Shown: piece by piece, positions 1 to 9,198 of the stretch
How positions within the stretch are numbered: position 1 is the stretch's first letter
Layout of the letters: each line of letters begins with the position of its first letter
DNA from: Xenococcus sp. MO_188.B8
GTDB taxonomy: Bacteria; Cyanobacteriota; Cyanobacteriia; Cyanobacteriales; Xenococcaceae
DNA length: 50,535 bases
NCBI GenBank assembly: GCA_030065615.1
Contig: JASJDR010000032.1
Location: 1 to 50,535, forward strand
Direction: 5' to 3'
The notes under the pieces: generated by a model
What the model saw: the letters and a program-made list of their open reading frames with translations, nothing else
What the model was told of the DNA's origin: nothing
The model's database searches: none
Program-made: the position numbers and the translations under genes

Positions 1-135
1 TTAGTAAATTGGTATGACAGCAGCAATCATTAACCAGTATCAGGCTTACACACTAATATTCCTGCTATCGTCCAAAAATAATTTCACTGAATTTTTTTAC
101 GTCATATTCCCCATTCATAAATTAGGAGTTGTACT

Positions 136-741
136 ATGTTTTTTGCTATTAAAAATCAGAAAAATAGCCTTGATCGTATAGTGACTTTTTCTCAAGCTCT
201 TTTATTGGGAACAGCTGTTAGTTTATTTATTAACACTAATGCTAATGCCACAGACGTAGTTGATATCAAATATAAAGAAACAGAAATTTCCATTAAAACT
301 AAAGAATTAAAGAAATTTGCTAATACAGGGGAAATATCTCCCAGACTACAAAAATTCTTTAACGATACCGAACAAGTACCTGAATTTTTAAGTAGCCTAT
401 TAACCCAAGAAATTTATATTAGTCGTAGCTTAATCAACGATATTCTTGATAGTCCTACTGGAGAATTTTTCTTACTCAAACTTAATCAAGCTATTGATGC
501 TTCTGCTAGCACTGAGGACTTAGAAGCAGTAAAGAAAACAGTGATCAAAGCTTATAAAGATGATCAAGAACTTTCCATCTTAGAGTTCTTAAGCGAATAT
601 CCTAAACCTCGGTTAAAAGTAGATTTAACTGGCTTGGAAAGCACTTACAACGATGCTAATCAATTTACCGCAAAAATATTACCTGCTTGGGAAGTTGCGA
701 AATCTTTTTTAGAAGATGTAGTTTGTGACTGTAAAAACTGA
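136..741 (+). CDS. Secreted DUF1400-like protein
   Basis: 201 residues. The N-terminus has a basic stretch, then a hydrophobic segment (about residues 18-33) ending in a plausible ANA|TD signal-peptidase site, so the protein should be exported. The mature part matches my memory of the cyanobacterial DUF1400 domain: a short strand, a helical middle, and the characteristic LDSPTGEFFL stretch near residues 105-114. In longer relatives this domain precedes an alpha/beta-hydrolase domain; here it stands alone. A good AGGAG lies 8-9 bases before the ATG, which supports this start. No enzymatic motif is visible and the function is unknown. The next gene is 117 bases away on the same strand. Confidence 0.75.
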   Translation: MFFAIKNQKNSLDRIVTFSQALLLGTAVSLFINTNANATDVVDIKYKETEISIKTKELKKFANTGEISPRLQKFFNDTEQVPEFLSSLLTQEIYISRSLINDILDSPTGEFFLLKLNQAIDASASTEDLEAVKKTVIKAYKDDQELSILEFLSEYPKPRLKVDLTGLESTYNDANQFTAKILPAWEVAKSFLEDVVCDCKN

Positions 742-858
742 TTCATAAGAACGCATAAATTACGATTCTTTTCTCTAGATTCCCTGAAAAAATTAGTAAT
801 TGGAAGTCAAAAATAGTCATCAATAATAAGTCACTAAAAATGGGTTAAGGAGCTCAAG

Positions 859-1448
859 ATGACCATCAAAAATCAACAATACACTATTGCTACTTTAGTC
901 AACGTCAAAAAATTACAAGAAATTCTTGATGAATTAGCTAAAGCTGGCTTATCCGAGGAAGAAATTTCTGTAACTGTCAAAGAGCCAAAAGAAAAACTAT
1001 CAACCTCTTCTACTGATACCCAAAAAAATTATGGTAACTATGCAGGCGCAGGAATCAGAAGTGGTGCAGTTAATGGTAGCATTTTAGGCAGTCTTCTAGG
1101 TGTTTTAATGGCAACAGGTTTAGTGGCAATTCCTCTAGTTGGTCCGATCATGTTACCAGAAGCGATCCTAACTGTTTTAGCGACAGCTTTAGCAGCTAGT
1201 GGGATTGGAACACTTCTGGAGGAATTTTTGGCTATCTTGTTGGTAGAAGAATTAGCAAGCAACCTTTAGATATCACCGATCCTCAACAATCGCAAAATAC
1301 CTATCTCATGATTATTCAAGGTGATGAATTAGATATTCAAAGTGCTAAGAAAATTTTTAATGAACATCATCAAAAATGGGTGGTAGCAAAAAGGAAAGGA
1401 TTAGATTCAGTTCATCCTTTTAAAGACTACCCCAAAATGGATACGTAA
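859..1448 (+). pseudogene. Glycine-rich general-stress-type membrane protein, frameshifted
   Basis: The first frame (859-1269) gives an N-terminal alpha/beta part (TIATLVNVKKLQEILDEL) like proteins of the YflT/general stress 17M type, then a Gly/Ala hydrophobic hairpin with VAIPLVGPIML. It then loses the family pattern and stops at 1269. From about 1215 another frame continues as GGIFGYLVGRRISKQPLDI and runs to a TAA at 1446-1448. The two frames differ by a net one-base deletion within about 1205-1235. Together they would encode roughly 195 residues. The AAGGAG before the ATG is good. I call it a pseudogene or a sequencing error. A -1 ribosomal slip is formally possible, but no canonical slippery heptamer is present. 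Confidence 0.75.
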
Positions 1449-1559
1449 TTATCTTTTCACTTTAAAAGAGAATCAAGAAAATACTTTTCATTATCCTCAT
1501 CTCTAGTTTTAATCATTATCTAGTCATATCTTCTCCTTCACTATTTGGAGGTTAACAAA

Positions 1560-2015
1560 ATGAAATTATTTACTGATTTAGTGCTTACTGCTTTACTATT
1601 TGGTAGTGTAAACGTAATTAGATTTAACTCGATAGAAGAGGTAGCAAAAACTAGCTCTGATGCGCCTGATTCTATTGAGGTTTTAGTTGATTATACTATT
1701 CAAAAAAATCGCCAAGACGCGGTTAGTAATCTTCGCAAAGCCCAACTGAACGCAGATATTCGCGCTAGAGAACAACGCTATCTGTTATTCGGCGAAGGAA
1801 AACCAAGGGATGATCATGATCTACAAAGTGAAGTCCGTAGCAAGTTAGAGCTTAATCTGCCAACAGCGTCCTTAGCAGTTCAAGCAAAAAGTAGTTTAGT
1901 AACTGTTGTAGGAACAGTTCAAGAGCCACAACATTTACAAAAAATTGCAACTTTAGCACAAGAAATTCCTGGAGTTATTCAGGTTAAAGTTAAAGCGATC
2001 GCGGTTAATCAGTAA
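1560..2015 (+). CDS. BON-domain protein with N-terminal membrane/signal segment
   Basis: 151 residues. I start at the ATG at 1560, because GGAGG at 1547-1551 sits 8 bases upstream; an in-frame TTG at 1545 overlaps that ribosome site and is unlikely. The N-terminus (MKLFTDLVLTALLFGS) is hydrophobic and could be a signal or anchor. The C-terminal about 70 residues read as one BON domain: a helix (SEVRSKLELN), a beta pair around VTVVGTVQ, a helix, and IPGVIQVKVKAI. BON domains bind phospholipid or envelope surfaces in OsmY-like proteins, so an envelope-stress role is inferred from family and from the neighbouring stress-type gene. Confidence 0.8.
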   Translation: MKLFTDLVLTALLFGSVNVIRFNSIEEVAKTSSDAPDSIEVLVDYTIQKNRQDAVSNLRKAQLNADIRAREQRYLLFGEGKPRDDHDLQSEVRSKLELNLPTASLAVQAKSSLVTVVGTVQEPQHLQKIATLAQEIPGVIQVKVKAIAVNQ

Positions 2016-2135
2016 AACTTTTTTGGCGATTTTTAGAGATACCTGGCTCAGTTTTTATTACTATTGTTAAATTTTTATCATTCAAAAAGCCAATAGTAAA
2101 ACCTAGATTTAATATTTTCTCTAATTAACGAGGAA

Positions 2136-2495
2136 TTGATGATGCAGAAGTATTTATTGTTATGCTTGATAGCTGCTGGATTTTTTACCAGAGTTTCCTT
2201 GGCTAATGCACAATCAACAATTACTAAGGAAAATTCTAATCTAGAACCGCAAAATCAGATCGAGTTTTCTGGGTATTCTTCAGCAAAGAATTTACTAATA
2301 TCACAAGAAATTGAGGTTGATACTCCAGAAGGGGTAGAGCTAAAAACTAAACCACTGATTGTACCTGCTGATCAGGGACAAACTATAACCGATATTCAGG
2401 TAAGGTTTGTGGATCGTAACAATCAACCAGTCGAGGGAAAACTCAACCCAGGAAAATCATTTCTCCAAAGTAACCAACATCAAAAAATATATTAA
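2136..2495 (+). pseudogene. Truncated Omp85/BamA N-terminal fragment
   Basis: 119 residues: a clear signal peptide (hydrophobic core at residues 5-20, cut near ANAQ), a low-complexity linker, then TITDIQVRFVDRNNQPVEGK, which resembles the start of the first POTRA domain of cyanobacterial Omp85/BamA proteins. The reading frame then derails. Restoring one A in the run near 2440 gives TQPRKIISPK, closer to the POTRA consensus, but that frame also stops quickly. No barrel or further POTRA domains follow, because rimK starts 23 bases later. I read it as a remnant; a functional short exported peptide is less likely. Confidence 0.6.
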
Positions 2496-2518
2496 CAGTA
2501 AACAATAACCGAAATAAA

Positions 2519-3424
2519 ATGAAAATTGCCATTTTGTCACAAGATCCTGCTCTCTATTCAACTAGAAGGCTTAGAGAGGCAGGAGAAGCCCAAGGACATG
2601 ATATGCGGGTGATTAACTACCTGCGCTGTTATATGAATATTACTTCTCACCGGCCTTCAGTAGTTTGCAATGGTAAACCCCTAGAAGATTTCGATGCGAT
2701 TATTCCCCGCATTGGCGCTTCTCGAACCTTTTATGGTACGGCTGTAGTTCGTCAATTTGAAGTCATGGGAGTTTTTCCGACTAATGAATCCCAGGCAATT
2801 TCTCGTTCTCGCGATAAGCTGCGCTGTTTGCAAATTTTGGCTCGAGAAGGAGTTGGCTTACCCGTAACGGGATTTGCCCATGCTACTCAAGATATTGATG
2901 GTTTAATCGAAACTGTTGGTGGTGCACCCCTAGTAATTAAGTTACTCGAAGGTACACAAGGAATCGGAGTAGTTTTAGCCGAAACTTATCAAGCAGCCAA
3001 ATCTGTAATTGAAGCCTTTCGCGGTTTAGATGCCAATATCTTAGTCCAAGAATATATCAAGGAAGCTCAAGGTTCAGATCTCCGCTGTTTTGTGGTTGGT
3101 GGCAAGGTTATAGCAGCTATGAAACGTCAGGGAGCCGAGGGAGAATTTCGTTCTAATCTACATCGCGGTGGCAAAGCTACCAAAATTAAATTAACCCCCG
3201 AGGAAAGAAGTACCGCGATTAGAGCTGCTAAAGCTATGGGATTACGAGTAGCTGGAGTAGATTTGTTACGTTCTAATCATGGGCCAGTCGTGATGGAAGT
3301 AAATTCCTCTCCTGGCTTAGAAGGGATTGAAAAAGTGACAGAGATCGATGTAGCTGGCAAAATAATCGAATATATAGCTAAAAATGCTACTTCAGGAAAA
3401 ACTCGAGATCGCATTAAATATTAA
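2519..3424 (+). CDS. rimK: RimK-type ATP-grasp alpha-L-glutamate ligase
   Basis: 301 residues, the normal length. The protein has an N-terminal Rossmann-like domain ([18 protein letters not shown]) followed by an ATP-grasp fold: [15 protein letters not shown], the ATP-binding loop [10 protein letters not shown], the [10 protein letters not shown] segment and the metal-binding [14 protein letters not shown] near residue 260. RimK enzymes add glutamate to the C-terminus of ribosomal protein S6 or make poly-alpha-glutamate, using ATP. The gene is followed after 24 bases by an aspartoacylase/desuccinylase-family gene, a pairing that suggests the partner acts on the same type of amide product. The substrate here is not known. 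Confidence 0.92.
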   Translation: MKIAILSQDPALYSTRRLREAGEAQGHDMRVINYLRCYMNITSHRPSVVCNGKPLEDFDAIIPRIGASRTFYGTAVVRQFEVMGVFPTNESQAISRSRDKLRCLQILAREGVGLPVTGFAHATQDIDGLIETVGGAPLVIKLLEGTQGIGVVLAETYQAAKSVIEAFRGLDANILVQEYIKEAQGSDLRCFVVGGKVIAAMKRQGAEGEFRSNLHRGGKATKIKLTPEERSTAIRAAKAMGLRVAGVDLLRSNHGPVVMEVNSSPGLEGIEKVTEIDVAGKIIEYIAKNATSGKTRDRIKY

Positions 3425-3448
3425 GAAACTTAATTAAGCAAGAAGAAT

Positions 3449-4402
3449 TTGACCGACAACATCATTGAAATTGCCAAAGAAATTATTCATCCAGGGCAAA
3501 CGCGACGCTTAGATCTCCCAGTAAGTCGTTTGCCGACTCAAACTATGTTATCCCTTCCGATAACCATCGTTAACGGAGTTGAAACAGGTCCTAGATTATG
3601 GCTCAGTGCCGCTATTCATGGAGATGAACTTAATGGGGTAGAAATAATTCGTCAAGTCTTAGCGCAAATCAAGTCCGAAAAGCTGCGAGGAACCTTGCTT
3701 GCTGTCCCGATTGTTAATGTTTTTGGTTTTATTGAGCAATCTCGCTATCTTCCAGATCGCCGAGACTTAAATCGTAGTTTTCCTGGTTCAGAAACTGGCT
3801 CGCTGGCTGCTCGTTTAGCTAACTTATTTATGCGAGAAATTGTTAATCGAAGTACCCACGGCATTGACCTACATACAGCGGCGATTAATCGGGTAAACTT
3901 ACCTCAAATTCGGGCGAACCTTCAAGATCCCGAAACCTATCGTTGTGCTAAAGCTTTTGGAACTAGAATTATTATGCATGCTAACACTAGAGATGGCTCA
4001 TTGCGACAAGCCGCAACTAAAAAAGGAATTCCCGTTCTGCTTTACGAAGCTGGAGAATCATTACGTTTCGATTCCAATGCAATCGCGAGCGGTGTCCAAG
4101 GTATTTTACGGGTGATGAATTGCCTAGAAATGTATGAATTGCCTGAAAATGTTACCGAATTGGAACCGATTGAAGTTACCAAAAGTAAATGGATTCGGGC
4201 ATCTCGGGGTGGAATATTCCATTTAAGAATTAATCTTGGGGAACAAGTCACTAAAAAACAAGAATTAGGTTTTATTACTGATGTTGTGGGGGAATATCAA
4301 GTTAAAGTTCGTGCCAGTGTCTCAGGAATTGTAATTAGCCACAGCTTAAATCCCTTAGTCAATCAAGGTGATGCGATCATTCATTGGGCTGTCTTAGAGT
4401 AG
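3449..4402 (+). CDS. Succinylglutamate desuccinylase/aspartoacylase-family hydrolase
   Basis: 317 residues, starting at TTG (3449) after a weak AAGAA ribosome site; no better in-frame start gives the full N-terminus. The zinc-carboxypeptidase-like motifs are present: HGDELNG (His and Glu zinc ligands), PDRRDLNRSFPG (substrate arginines) and GIDLHTA (third ligand). The last about 80 residues (from WIRASRGG to the end) form a small lipoyl-like beta barrel typical of this family. The family hydrolyses N-acyl or amide bonds on glutamate/aspartate. It directly follows rimK on the same strand, so it may trim or reverse RimK-made glutamate linkages. That role is inference. Confidence 0.88.
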   Translation: MTDNIIEIAKEIIHPGQTRRLDLPVSRLPTQTMLSLPITIVNGVETGPRLWLSAAIHGDELNGVEIIRQVLAQIKSEKLRGTLLAVPIVNVFGFIEQSRYLPDRRDLNRSFPGSETGSLAARLANLFMREIVNRSTHGIDLHTAAINRVNLPQIRANLQDPETYRCAKAFGTRIIMHANTRDGSLRQAATKKGIPVLLYEAGESLRFDSNAIASGVQGILRVMNCLEMYELPENVTELEPIEVTKSKWIRASRGGIFHLRINLGEQVTKKQELGFITDVVGEYQVKVRASVSGIVISHSLNPLVNQGDAIIHWAVLE

Positions 4403-4438
4403 AATGCTTCGCTTAAGATTTCGCTGGTAATATTAATA

Positions 4439-5398
4439 ATGAGAAAAAAAATACCAAAATTAATCTTAGTTATTATTCTGTGTTTTAGTTTATTGCTAAC
4501 ACCTGTGTTTGCGCAAACTAGCTCTAAAGAAGCCGTAGAAATTGATGGGCGAATACTTTTTGAAGTAGTTGGTTATGATTTATTTACAGCAGAAGTTCGT
4601 GCTGACTGGATTCATTCTCAAATAAAAGCGGTAGTTGAATCGAAAGAAAAGCCACAAATTACAATTAAAACCCAAAATAAATTGCCAATTATTATCTTAA
4701 ATGAACGCTATTTGTTAACTGTCACTGCAAAAGATACCTCCTCAGAAATTCCTCCTCAGGAACAGGCTAAAATTTGGGCGGATCAAATTACCCAAGCTAT
4801 AGAAAAAGCTCAAAAAGAAAGAAATATATATTCTCTTGATCACCGATTTGTTCTGACTACTATACTTTTAATTTTGTTAGTTGTAATTCATTGGTTTTTG
4901 GGGAGAATTTGGCAGCGCTCCCATTCTTTTTGGTTAAGAATTTTTAATTTAGATCGTAATAATTCTGAATCAAAAATAAATCAAATCTTAAACTTAGGTT
5001 TCAGCTGTTCTTTATTATTTATTAGAGTTAGCTTATGGGTAATTGTATTGCTTTATATTGCTAATCTTTTTCCTTTAACTAGATCTTGGAGTTATCAGAT
5101 TAGAGATCGTTTGAGAGATAGTTTTACTATGTCTTTGATTTCTATTGGGAATAACTCTTATTCACTACTTGATTTTTTGATATTAGTTGCTTTAGAAATC
5201 GCTTTACTAATATTAGCCAATGCCATAGTAAATTTTTTGCTTTCGCGAGTTTTAATCTTAACCCAAATAAATCGAGGAGTTCGAGAAGCGATCGCTATTG
5301 TAGTTAAATATATTTTTATCTTTATTGGTACCGTTGTTTTACTCCAAGTCTGGGGTTTTGATCTTACTTCATTAATCTGTCTTGAATATAATCTATAG
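4439..5398 (+). pseudogene. MscS-family channel, truncated before the pore
   Basis: 319 residues: a signal peptide (core LILVIILCFSLLLTPVFA), a periplasmic domain, then at least four hydrophobic helices between about residues 135 and 310. The protein ends with VWGFDLTSLICLEYNL. In cyanobacterial MscS proteins of this layout, a stretch like DLTSL is followed at once by the pore helix and the cytoplasmic beta domain. Both are missing, and the 235 bases downstream (5399-5633) show no continuation in any frame that I could find. I therefore treat it as the 5' part of a truncated gene. It could still make a membrane protein. An intact, smaller MscS gene lies at 7421-8362. Confidence 0.7.
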
Positions 5399-5633
5399 CT
5401 GCCTCAAGACCAAATAGCTAAAAGCTTTGTCAGATGTCGTTTTTATTCCTAGCATGACCTCACTTGAATTTGCTCTTATGAATTAGTAACCAGCTTCAAA
5501 ACCGATAAATCAGATTTTTATGTGGGTTTAAGCTTCACTACCATCTGGCTTGTGGTTAATTGAGACCAAGCTAACTTGATAACTTTATCCTGTAAACATT
5601 TCAAGTTAGATTTCATTAATAAAGATTAGAAAA

Positions 5634-7286
5634 CTATTGTCTCAATCTACCAGATTGTAAAATAATAATTATTAACCACATTCCTAATAAACTAGCAAAG
5701 GCGAATAAAGTATTACTTAAAATAGATAACTGGTTGGTTGAAGCATTAGAAGAAATAATTGCTGCTCCCATAATTAATGAACCAACTAAAATACTGAAGG
5801 ATAGACGGTTGGCAGAATCATCTAAAGTGAGGCGCAGAACATCCAATTCACGGATACTAAAATTCCATTTAAGAGTTTCCGAGGTTAAGCGATCCAATAG
5901 GACATCTGCCATACGAGGCGATCGCAGAGAAAGACTTTTGAGATCTAAAGCAGTACGTAGTAACGTTTCTGTAGGGTTGCTACCCAGCAGTTGGCGGCGT
6001 AGTAGGTCGCTAATCAAGGGTTTAACTTGATTTAGAAGATTGATTTCTGGGTCGAAACTGCGAGCCACACCTTCTAAGTTAGCTAGGGTCTTCGCGTATA
6101 ATCCCATGTTACTGGGTAGACGAATTCTATTGTCGCGAGAGAGCTGTAAAATCTCGTAGAATACTTCACTGAAATTAATCTCGGCAATACTGAGATTAAA
6201 ATATTTGCGCAGCATCTGATCATAATCACTAGTCAGGCGATCGATACTTACTGGTTGTCCTGCTTCTGCTAGTTCAATAGTTAATTGGGCACATCTTTGG
6301 GCATCAAGATCGACAACGGCTAAGAGCATTTCCGTCAAAATTTGTTGAGTACGAGGATCTAATCGCCCGATCATTCCGCAGTCTAAAAAGGCGACTCTGC
6401 CATCATCGAGATAGAAAATATTGCCTGGATGAGGATCGGCATGGAAAAAGCCATCGACATATATTTGTTGAAAAAAAGAGCGAAAGATTATGGTTGTTGC
6501 TTCACGACGTAGAGTATTAAAATCTTTGCCATTTTTCTTGGTCGGTATTTCTGCTTGTAATATTGGTTTGCCTTCAAGCCACTCGATAGTTAGTAGTTTA
6601 GTGGTGGTTATGTTCCAATAAACTTTAGGTACTGCTATTTGCTGCGGATCGATCCACCTACTATTGTTTAAATTCTGCTGAAGCCTTTCTGTATAATTAG
6701 CTTCGGAAGTAAAGTCTAACTCAGCGATTAATGCTGTGCTAAATTCTTCTGCTAGGGCGACAATATCAAAATCTTTGCCAAAATCGGTTAAGGATGCTAG
6801 TTCAGCCAAATTTTTTAAGATAGCCATGTCTTGAATCACAATCGCCTCAATTCCGGGACGCTGTACTTTAAGGGCTACTTTTGTACCGTCTAATAAGATA
6901 GCTTGATGCACTTGTCCAATCGAGCCTGCTGCGATCGCTTCTTGCTCGATTTTACTAAATACTTGTTCTATAGGCTGCCCCAACTCCTGTTTAATGAGAT
7001 TCTCTACCTCGATCCAATCCACTGGAGAGACACGGGCTTGAAGAGCGGTTAAGGCATCAACATATTTTCCTGGTAATAAATCGGGACGAGTTGAGAGTAA
7101 TTGTCCCAATTTAACAAAGACCGGACCTAATTCAACCAAAATATTACGTAATACTTCGGGAGAAGGCAAACGAGGTTCATCAGACTTGCTATTGGTAATT
7201 AAACCTTTGGCATAGTCCCAACCGTTGCGGAAAATAACTTCCGCAATATCTTTTTGACGAGATGTGTTTTGAGCAAGAGCAAACAT
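5634..7286 (-). CDS. ABC1/UbiB-family atypical kinase
   Basis: 550 residues, typical of cyanobacterial ABC1K proteins. The order of motifs is the family's KxGQ segment (PVFVKLGQLLSTRPDLLP, residues 53-70), the alanine-rich loop AAGSIGQVH (from residue 119), the VALKVQRPG lysine at residue 140, HADPHPGN as catalytic loop, and DCGMIGR in place of DFG. Two hydrophobic helices at the C-terminus anchor it in the membrane. The family acts as ATPase/kinase in quinone, tocopherol and lipid metabolism of thylakoid and plastid membranes; the specific role here is unknown. Neighbours on this strand are MscS and a Pmp3 peptide. Confidence 0.93.
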   Translation of the reverse strand: MFALAQNTSRQKDIAEVIFRNGWDYAKGLITNSKSDEPRLPSPEVLRNILVELGPVFVKLGQLLSTRPDLLPGKYVDALTALQARVSPVDWIEVENLIKQELGQPIEQVFSKIEQEAIAAGSIGQVHQAILLDGTKVALKVQRPGIEAIVIQDMAILKNLAELASLTDFGKDFDIVALAEEFSTALIAELDFTSEANYTERLQQNLNNSRWIDPQQIAVPKVYWNITTTKLLTIEWLEGKPILQAEIPTKKNGKDFNTLRREATTIIFRSFFQQIYVDGFFHADPHPGNIFYLDDGRVAFLDCGMIGRLDPRTQQILTEMLLAVVDLDAQRCAQLTIELAEAGQPVSIDRLTSDYDQMLRKYFNLSIAEINFSEVFYEILQLSRDNRIRLPSNMGLYAKTLANLEGVARSFDPEINLLNQVKPLISDLLRRQLLGSNPTETLLRTALDLKSLSLRSPRMADVLLDRLTSETLKWNFSIRELDVLRLTLDDSANRLSFSILVGSLIMGAAIISSNASTNQLSILSNTLFAFASLLGMWLIIIILQSGRLRQ

Positions 7287-7420
7287 TAATAAGTAACCAA
7301 TATTTAATAGATAATCAACAAATAACCTCTAGAATTTTTTAAATAATTTTTCAGATGATTTTTTCCTTAATAATATATTTACGAGTCAAGACATTTTTTT
7401 CTGTTAATTAACCTTATTCA

Positions 7421-8362
7421 TTAGTTGATTGAACTAGTGTAATAATTATTCTTTTCGTTTTTGCCTTGATGATTTTCAGTATGATTATCTCGATTATTGA
7501 CAGGAAGATAATCTTTGTACTTATCCTGATTGTAATAATATAAAGTGTATATCGGATAAGGAATACTAATATTTGCAGCATCTAAAGCTGCTTTAATTGC
7601 CATAATTGCTCTAGTTTGCACCTGTCTAACTTGAGGTTGTCTAGGACTCGTCCAGTAGCGGACAATAAAGTCAATCGAACTATCACCAAATCCTACCAAA
7701 TCTATTTCTGGAGCTTTGTGAGGCCAAACTCCCTCTACTTTCTCAATGGTTTTCTGTAAAATATGCTTAGCTTCAGGAAGAGAAGTATTATAATCAACTC
7801 CTACTGCTAAGTCAGTACGACGTTGATTAAAAGCCGTTCTTACCCTAACCGCACTAGTAAAAACTTCTGAATTTGGCATTAAAATTCTTTCCCCATCATA
7901 GGTGCGAATTTCAGTAGTCCGAATATCAATTCGTTCTACTGTCCCTTCATAATCACCAACTACAATTTGATCATCAATGCGAAATGGTCTTTGAATCAAG
8001 ATTAAAATTCCCGAGAGAAAGTTTTTGAATATATCTTGAAAGGCAAAACCGATAGCTACAGAACTGAGTCCGAGAGTGGCAATAATATCACCTAAACGTA
8101 GACCAGGAAAAGCAACCACACAAGCAAGAGCAACACCGATAATCCAAGTTGTAAGGTGAGCTGTTTTAGAAAGCAATAGCTGCAAAGATTTACTCTGTAA
8201 AGCCTTTTTTCCTACTTTTTCGGCAATACCCCTGGTAAACTGAGCTGCATAGCGAGTCAGCATAATAATCACTAGAGCAGTAATAATGGCTGGGATGATT
8301 TTAATTGTACTTGCCAATAATTCCTGTAAACTGTTGACAATTGTATCTATTATTTGATTCAT
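7421..8362 (-). CDS. Small-conductance mechanosensitive channel, MscS family
   Basis: 313 residues. Three N-terminal membrane helices are followed by the pore helix, which is seen as GLRLGDIIATLGLSSVAIGFAFQDIFKNFLSG, and by the beta domain (QRPFRIDDQIVVGDYEGTVE, then IRTYDGERILMPNSEV). The C-terminal alpha/beta domain (VGVDYNTSLPEAKHIL to IPYPIYTLYYY) is complete and ends in a polar tail rich in Asn and Lys. This is the size of E. coli MscS plus a tail. The channel opens under membrane tension to release osmolytes. It is intact, in contrast to the truncated copy at 4439-5398. Confidence 0.93.
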   Translation of the reverse strand: MNQIIDTIVNSLQELLASTIKIIPAIITALVIIMLTRYAAQFTRGIAEKVGKKALQSKSLQLLLSKTAHLTTWIIGVALACVVAFPGLRLGDIIATLGLSSVAIGFAFQDIFKNFLSGILILIQRPFRIDDQIVVGDYEGTVERIDIRTTEIRTYDGERILMPNSEVFTSAVRVRTAFNQRRTDLAVGVDYNTSLPEAKHILQKTIEKVEGVWPHKAPEIDLVGFGDSSIDFIVRYWTSPRQPQVRQVQTRAIMAIKAALDAANISIPYPIYTLYYYNQDKYKDYLPVNNRDNHTENHQGKNEKNNYYTSSIN

Positions 8363-8407
8363 ATTCCTAGAAAGTAATAAATAATTTCTCTATCTACGTA
8401 AATTGAT

Positions 8408-8566
8408 TTATTCTTTAGCAATTATCCATACTGCATGGACAATTCCAGGTATATATCCTAGTAATGTCAACAAAATATTAATTAATAGTTGAATACTAAG
8501 TCCTGTTTGTAAAAATACGCCTAGAGGAGGTAAAAATATGGCGCACAATATTCTAATAAGATCCAT
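8408..8566 (-). CDS. Pmp3/YqaE-family small membrane peptide
   Basis: 52 residues: MDLIRILCAIFLPPLGVFLQ, then TGLSIQLLINILLTLLGYIP and GIVHAVWIIAKE. This is the complete Pmp3/UPF0057 pattern, with two membrane helices joined by a short loop, the PPLGVFL motif and the GYIPGIVHA motif. Members are induced by salt, cold or membrane stress and modulate membrane potential in yeast. No strong ribosome site is visible. The location just upstream of the MscS gene on the same strand (stop 46 bases before the MscS start) fits a membrane-stress grouping. Confidence 0.9.
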   Translation of the reverse strand: MDLIRILCAIFLPPLGVFLQTGLSIQLLINILLTLLGYIPGIVHAVWIIAKE

Positions 8567-8709
8567 TGCTTTAATTGCTGATTTTTTTCTACTTCTTCAA
8601 GATAGAAATGAAGGTTTAATTGGAGAATACCAAATTTATTTAAACCTCCAAATCATTCGTGACAGATTATGATTTATTTATGGTATTTGCTGATTGTTGT
8701 TGATTTGAT

Positions 8710-9009
8710 TTACTGAAATTTGCTAACAGCAGTTTCCCAAGCATTATTTAGTTCTGTCCAAGCTTTCTCAAAGCCTTGTTGTATTTCTGACCAAGCTTCT
8801 TCGCTAGTTTGCTGCAATTCTTCAAATTTTGCCTGAGCGGCGTCGCGCATTGTGTAAAGTTCTTCCATTTTACTATGGTATTCAACTTGCGCATCAGCTT
8901 TAGCTTGCTCGCCTTTAGCTTTTAGTTCATCAATTTGAGCATTAAGTTTGTTGAGCTGTGCTTTTACTTTCTCTTGATAAGCTTGTTTACTTTCAGTACT
9001 AGTTGTCAT
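8710..9009 (-). CDS. Coiled-coil protein of unknown function
   Basis: 99 residues, almost entirely helical and highly charged (many Lys, Glu, Ala, Gln), with heptad patterning from about residue 10 to 95 (KVKAQLNKLNAQIDELKAKG, then AKFEELQQTSEEAWSEIQQG). There is no signal peptide, membrane helix or catalytic motif. Similar short coiled-coil proteins are common in cyanobacteria, and the composition resembles stress-associated or apolipoprotein-like helices. An AGG-containing ribosome site (ccgaggtaa) precedes the ATG. Function unknown. Confidence 0.8.
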   Translation of the reverse strand: MTTSTESKQAYQEKVKAQLNKLNAQIDELKAKGEQAKADAQVEYHSKMEELYTMRDAAQAKFEELQQTSEEAWSEIQQGFEKAWTELNNAWETAVSKFQ

Positions 9010-9198
9010 GATTAATTTACCTCGGATATTATTTTGTGATTGAAAATTGTTTACAGTACAAAATTAACAAAGATAAATTTATAAAAAATCTGCCTGAAGG
9101 TTTAAATCATCAATCTTGTTAATTTGTTGTTATCTATCTCCAGACAGATAGCAAAATTAGTCTTAATTACAGGCATTAATTATTAACCGCAATGAGTT

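Noticed and set aside
1201..1270. Programmed -1 frameshift in the stress-type gene
   Set aside because: The direction fits, but the only T-run does not form an X-XXY-YYZ heptamer in the right phase, so mutation is more likely.
5399..5633. Possible gene fragment on the minus strand (GLEAAIDYIQDRL)
   Set aside because: Too short, broken by stops on both sides and without a recognisable family.
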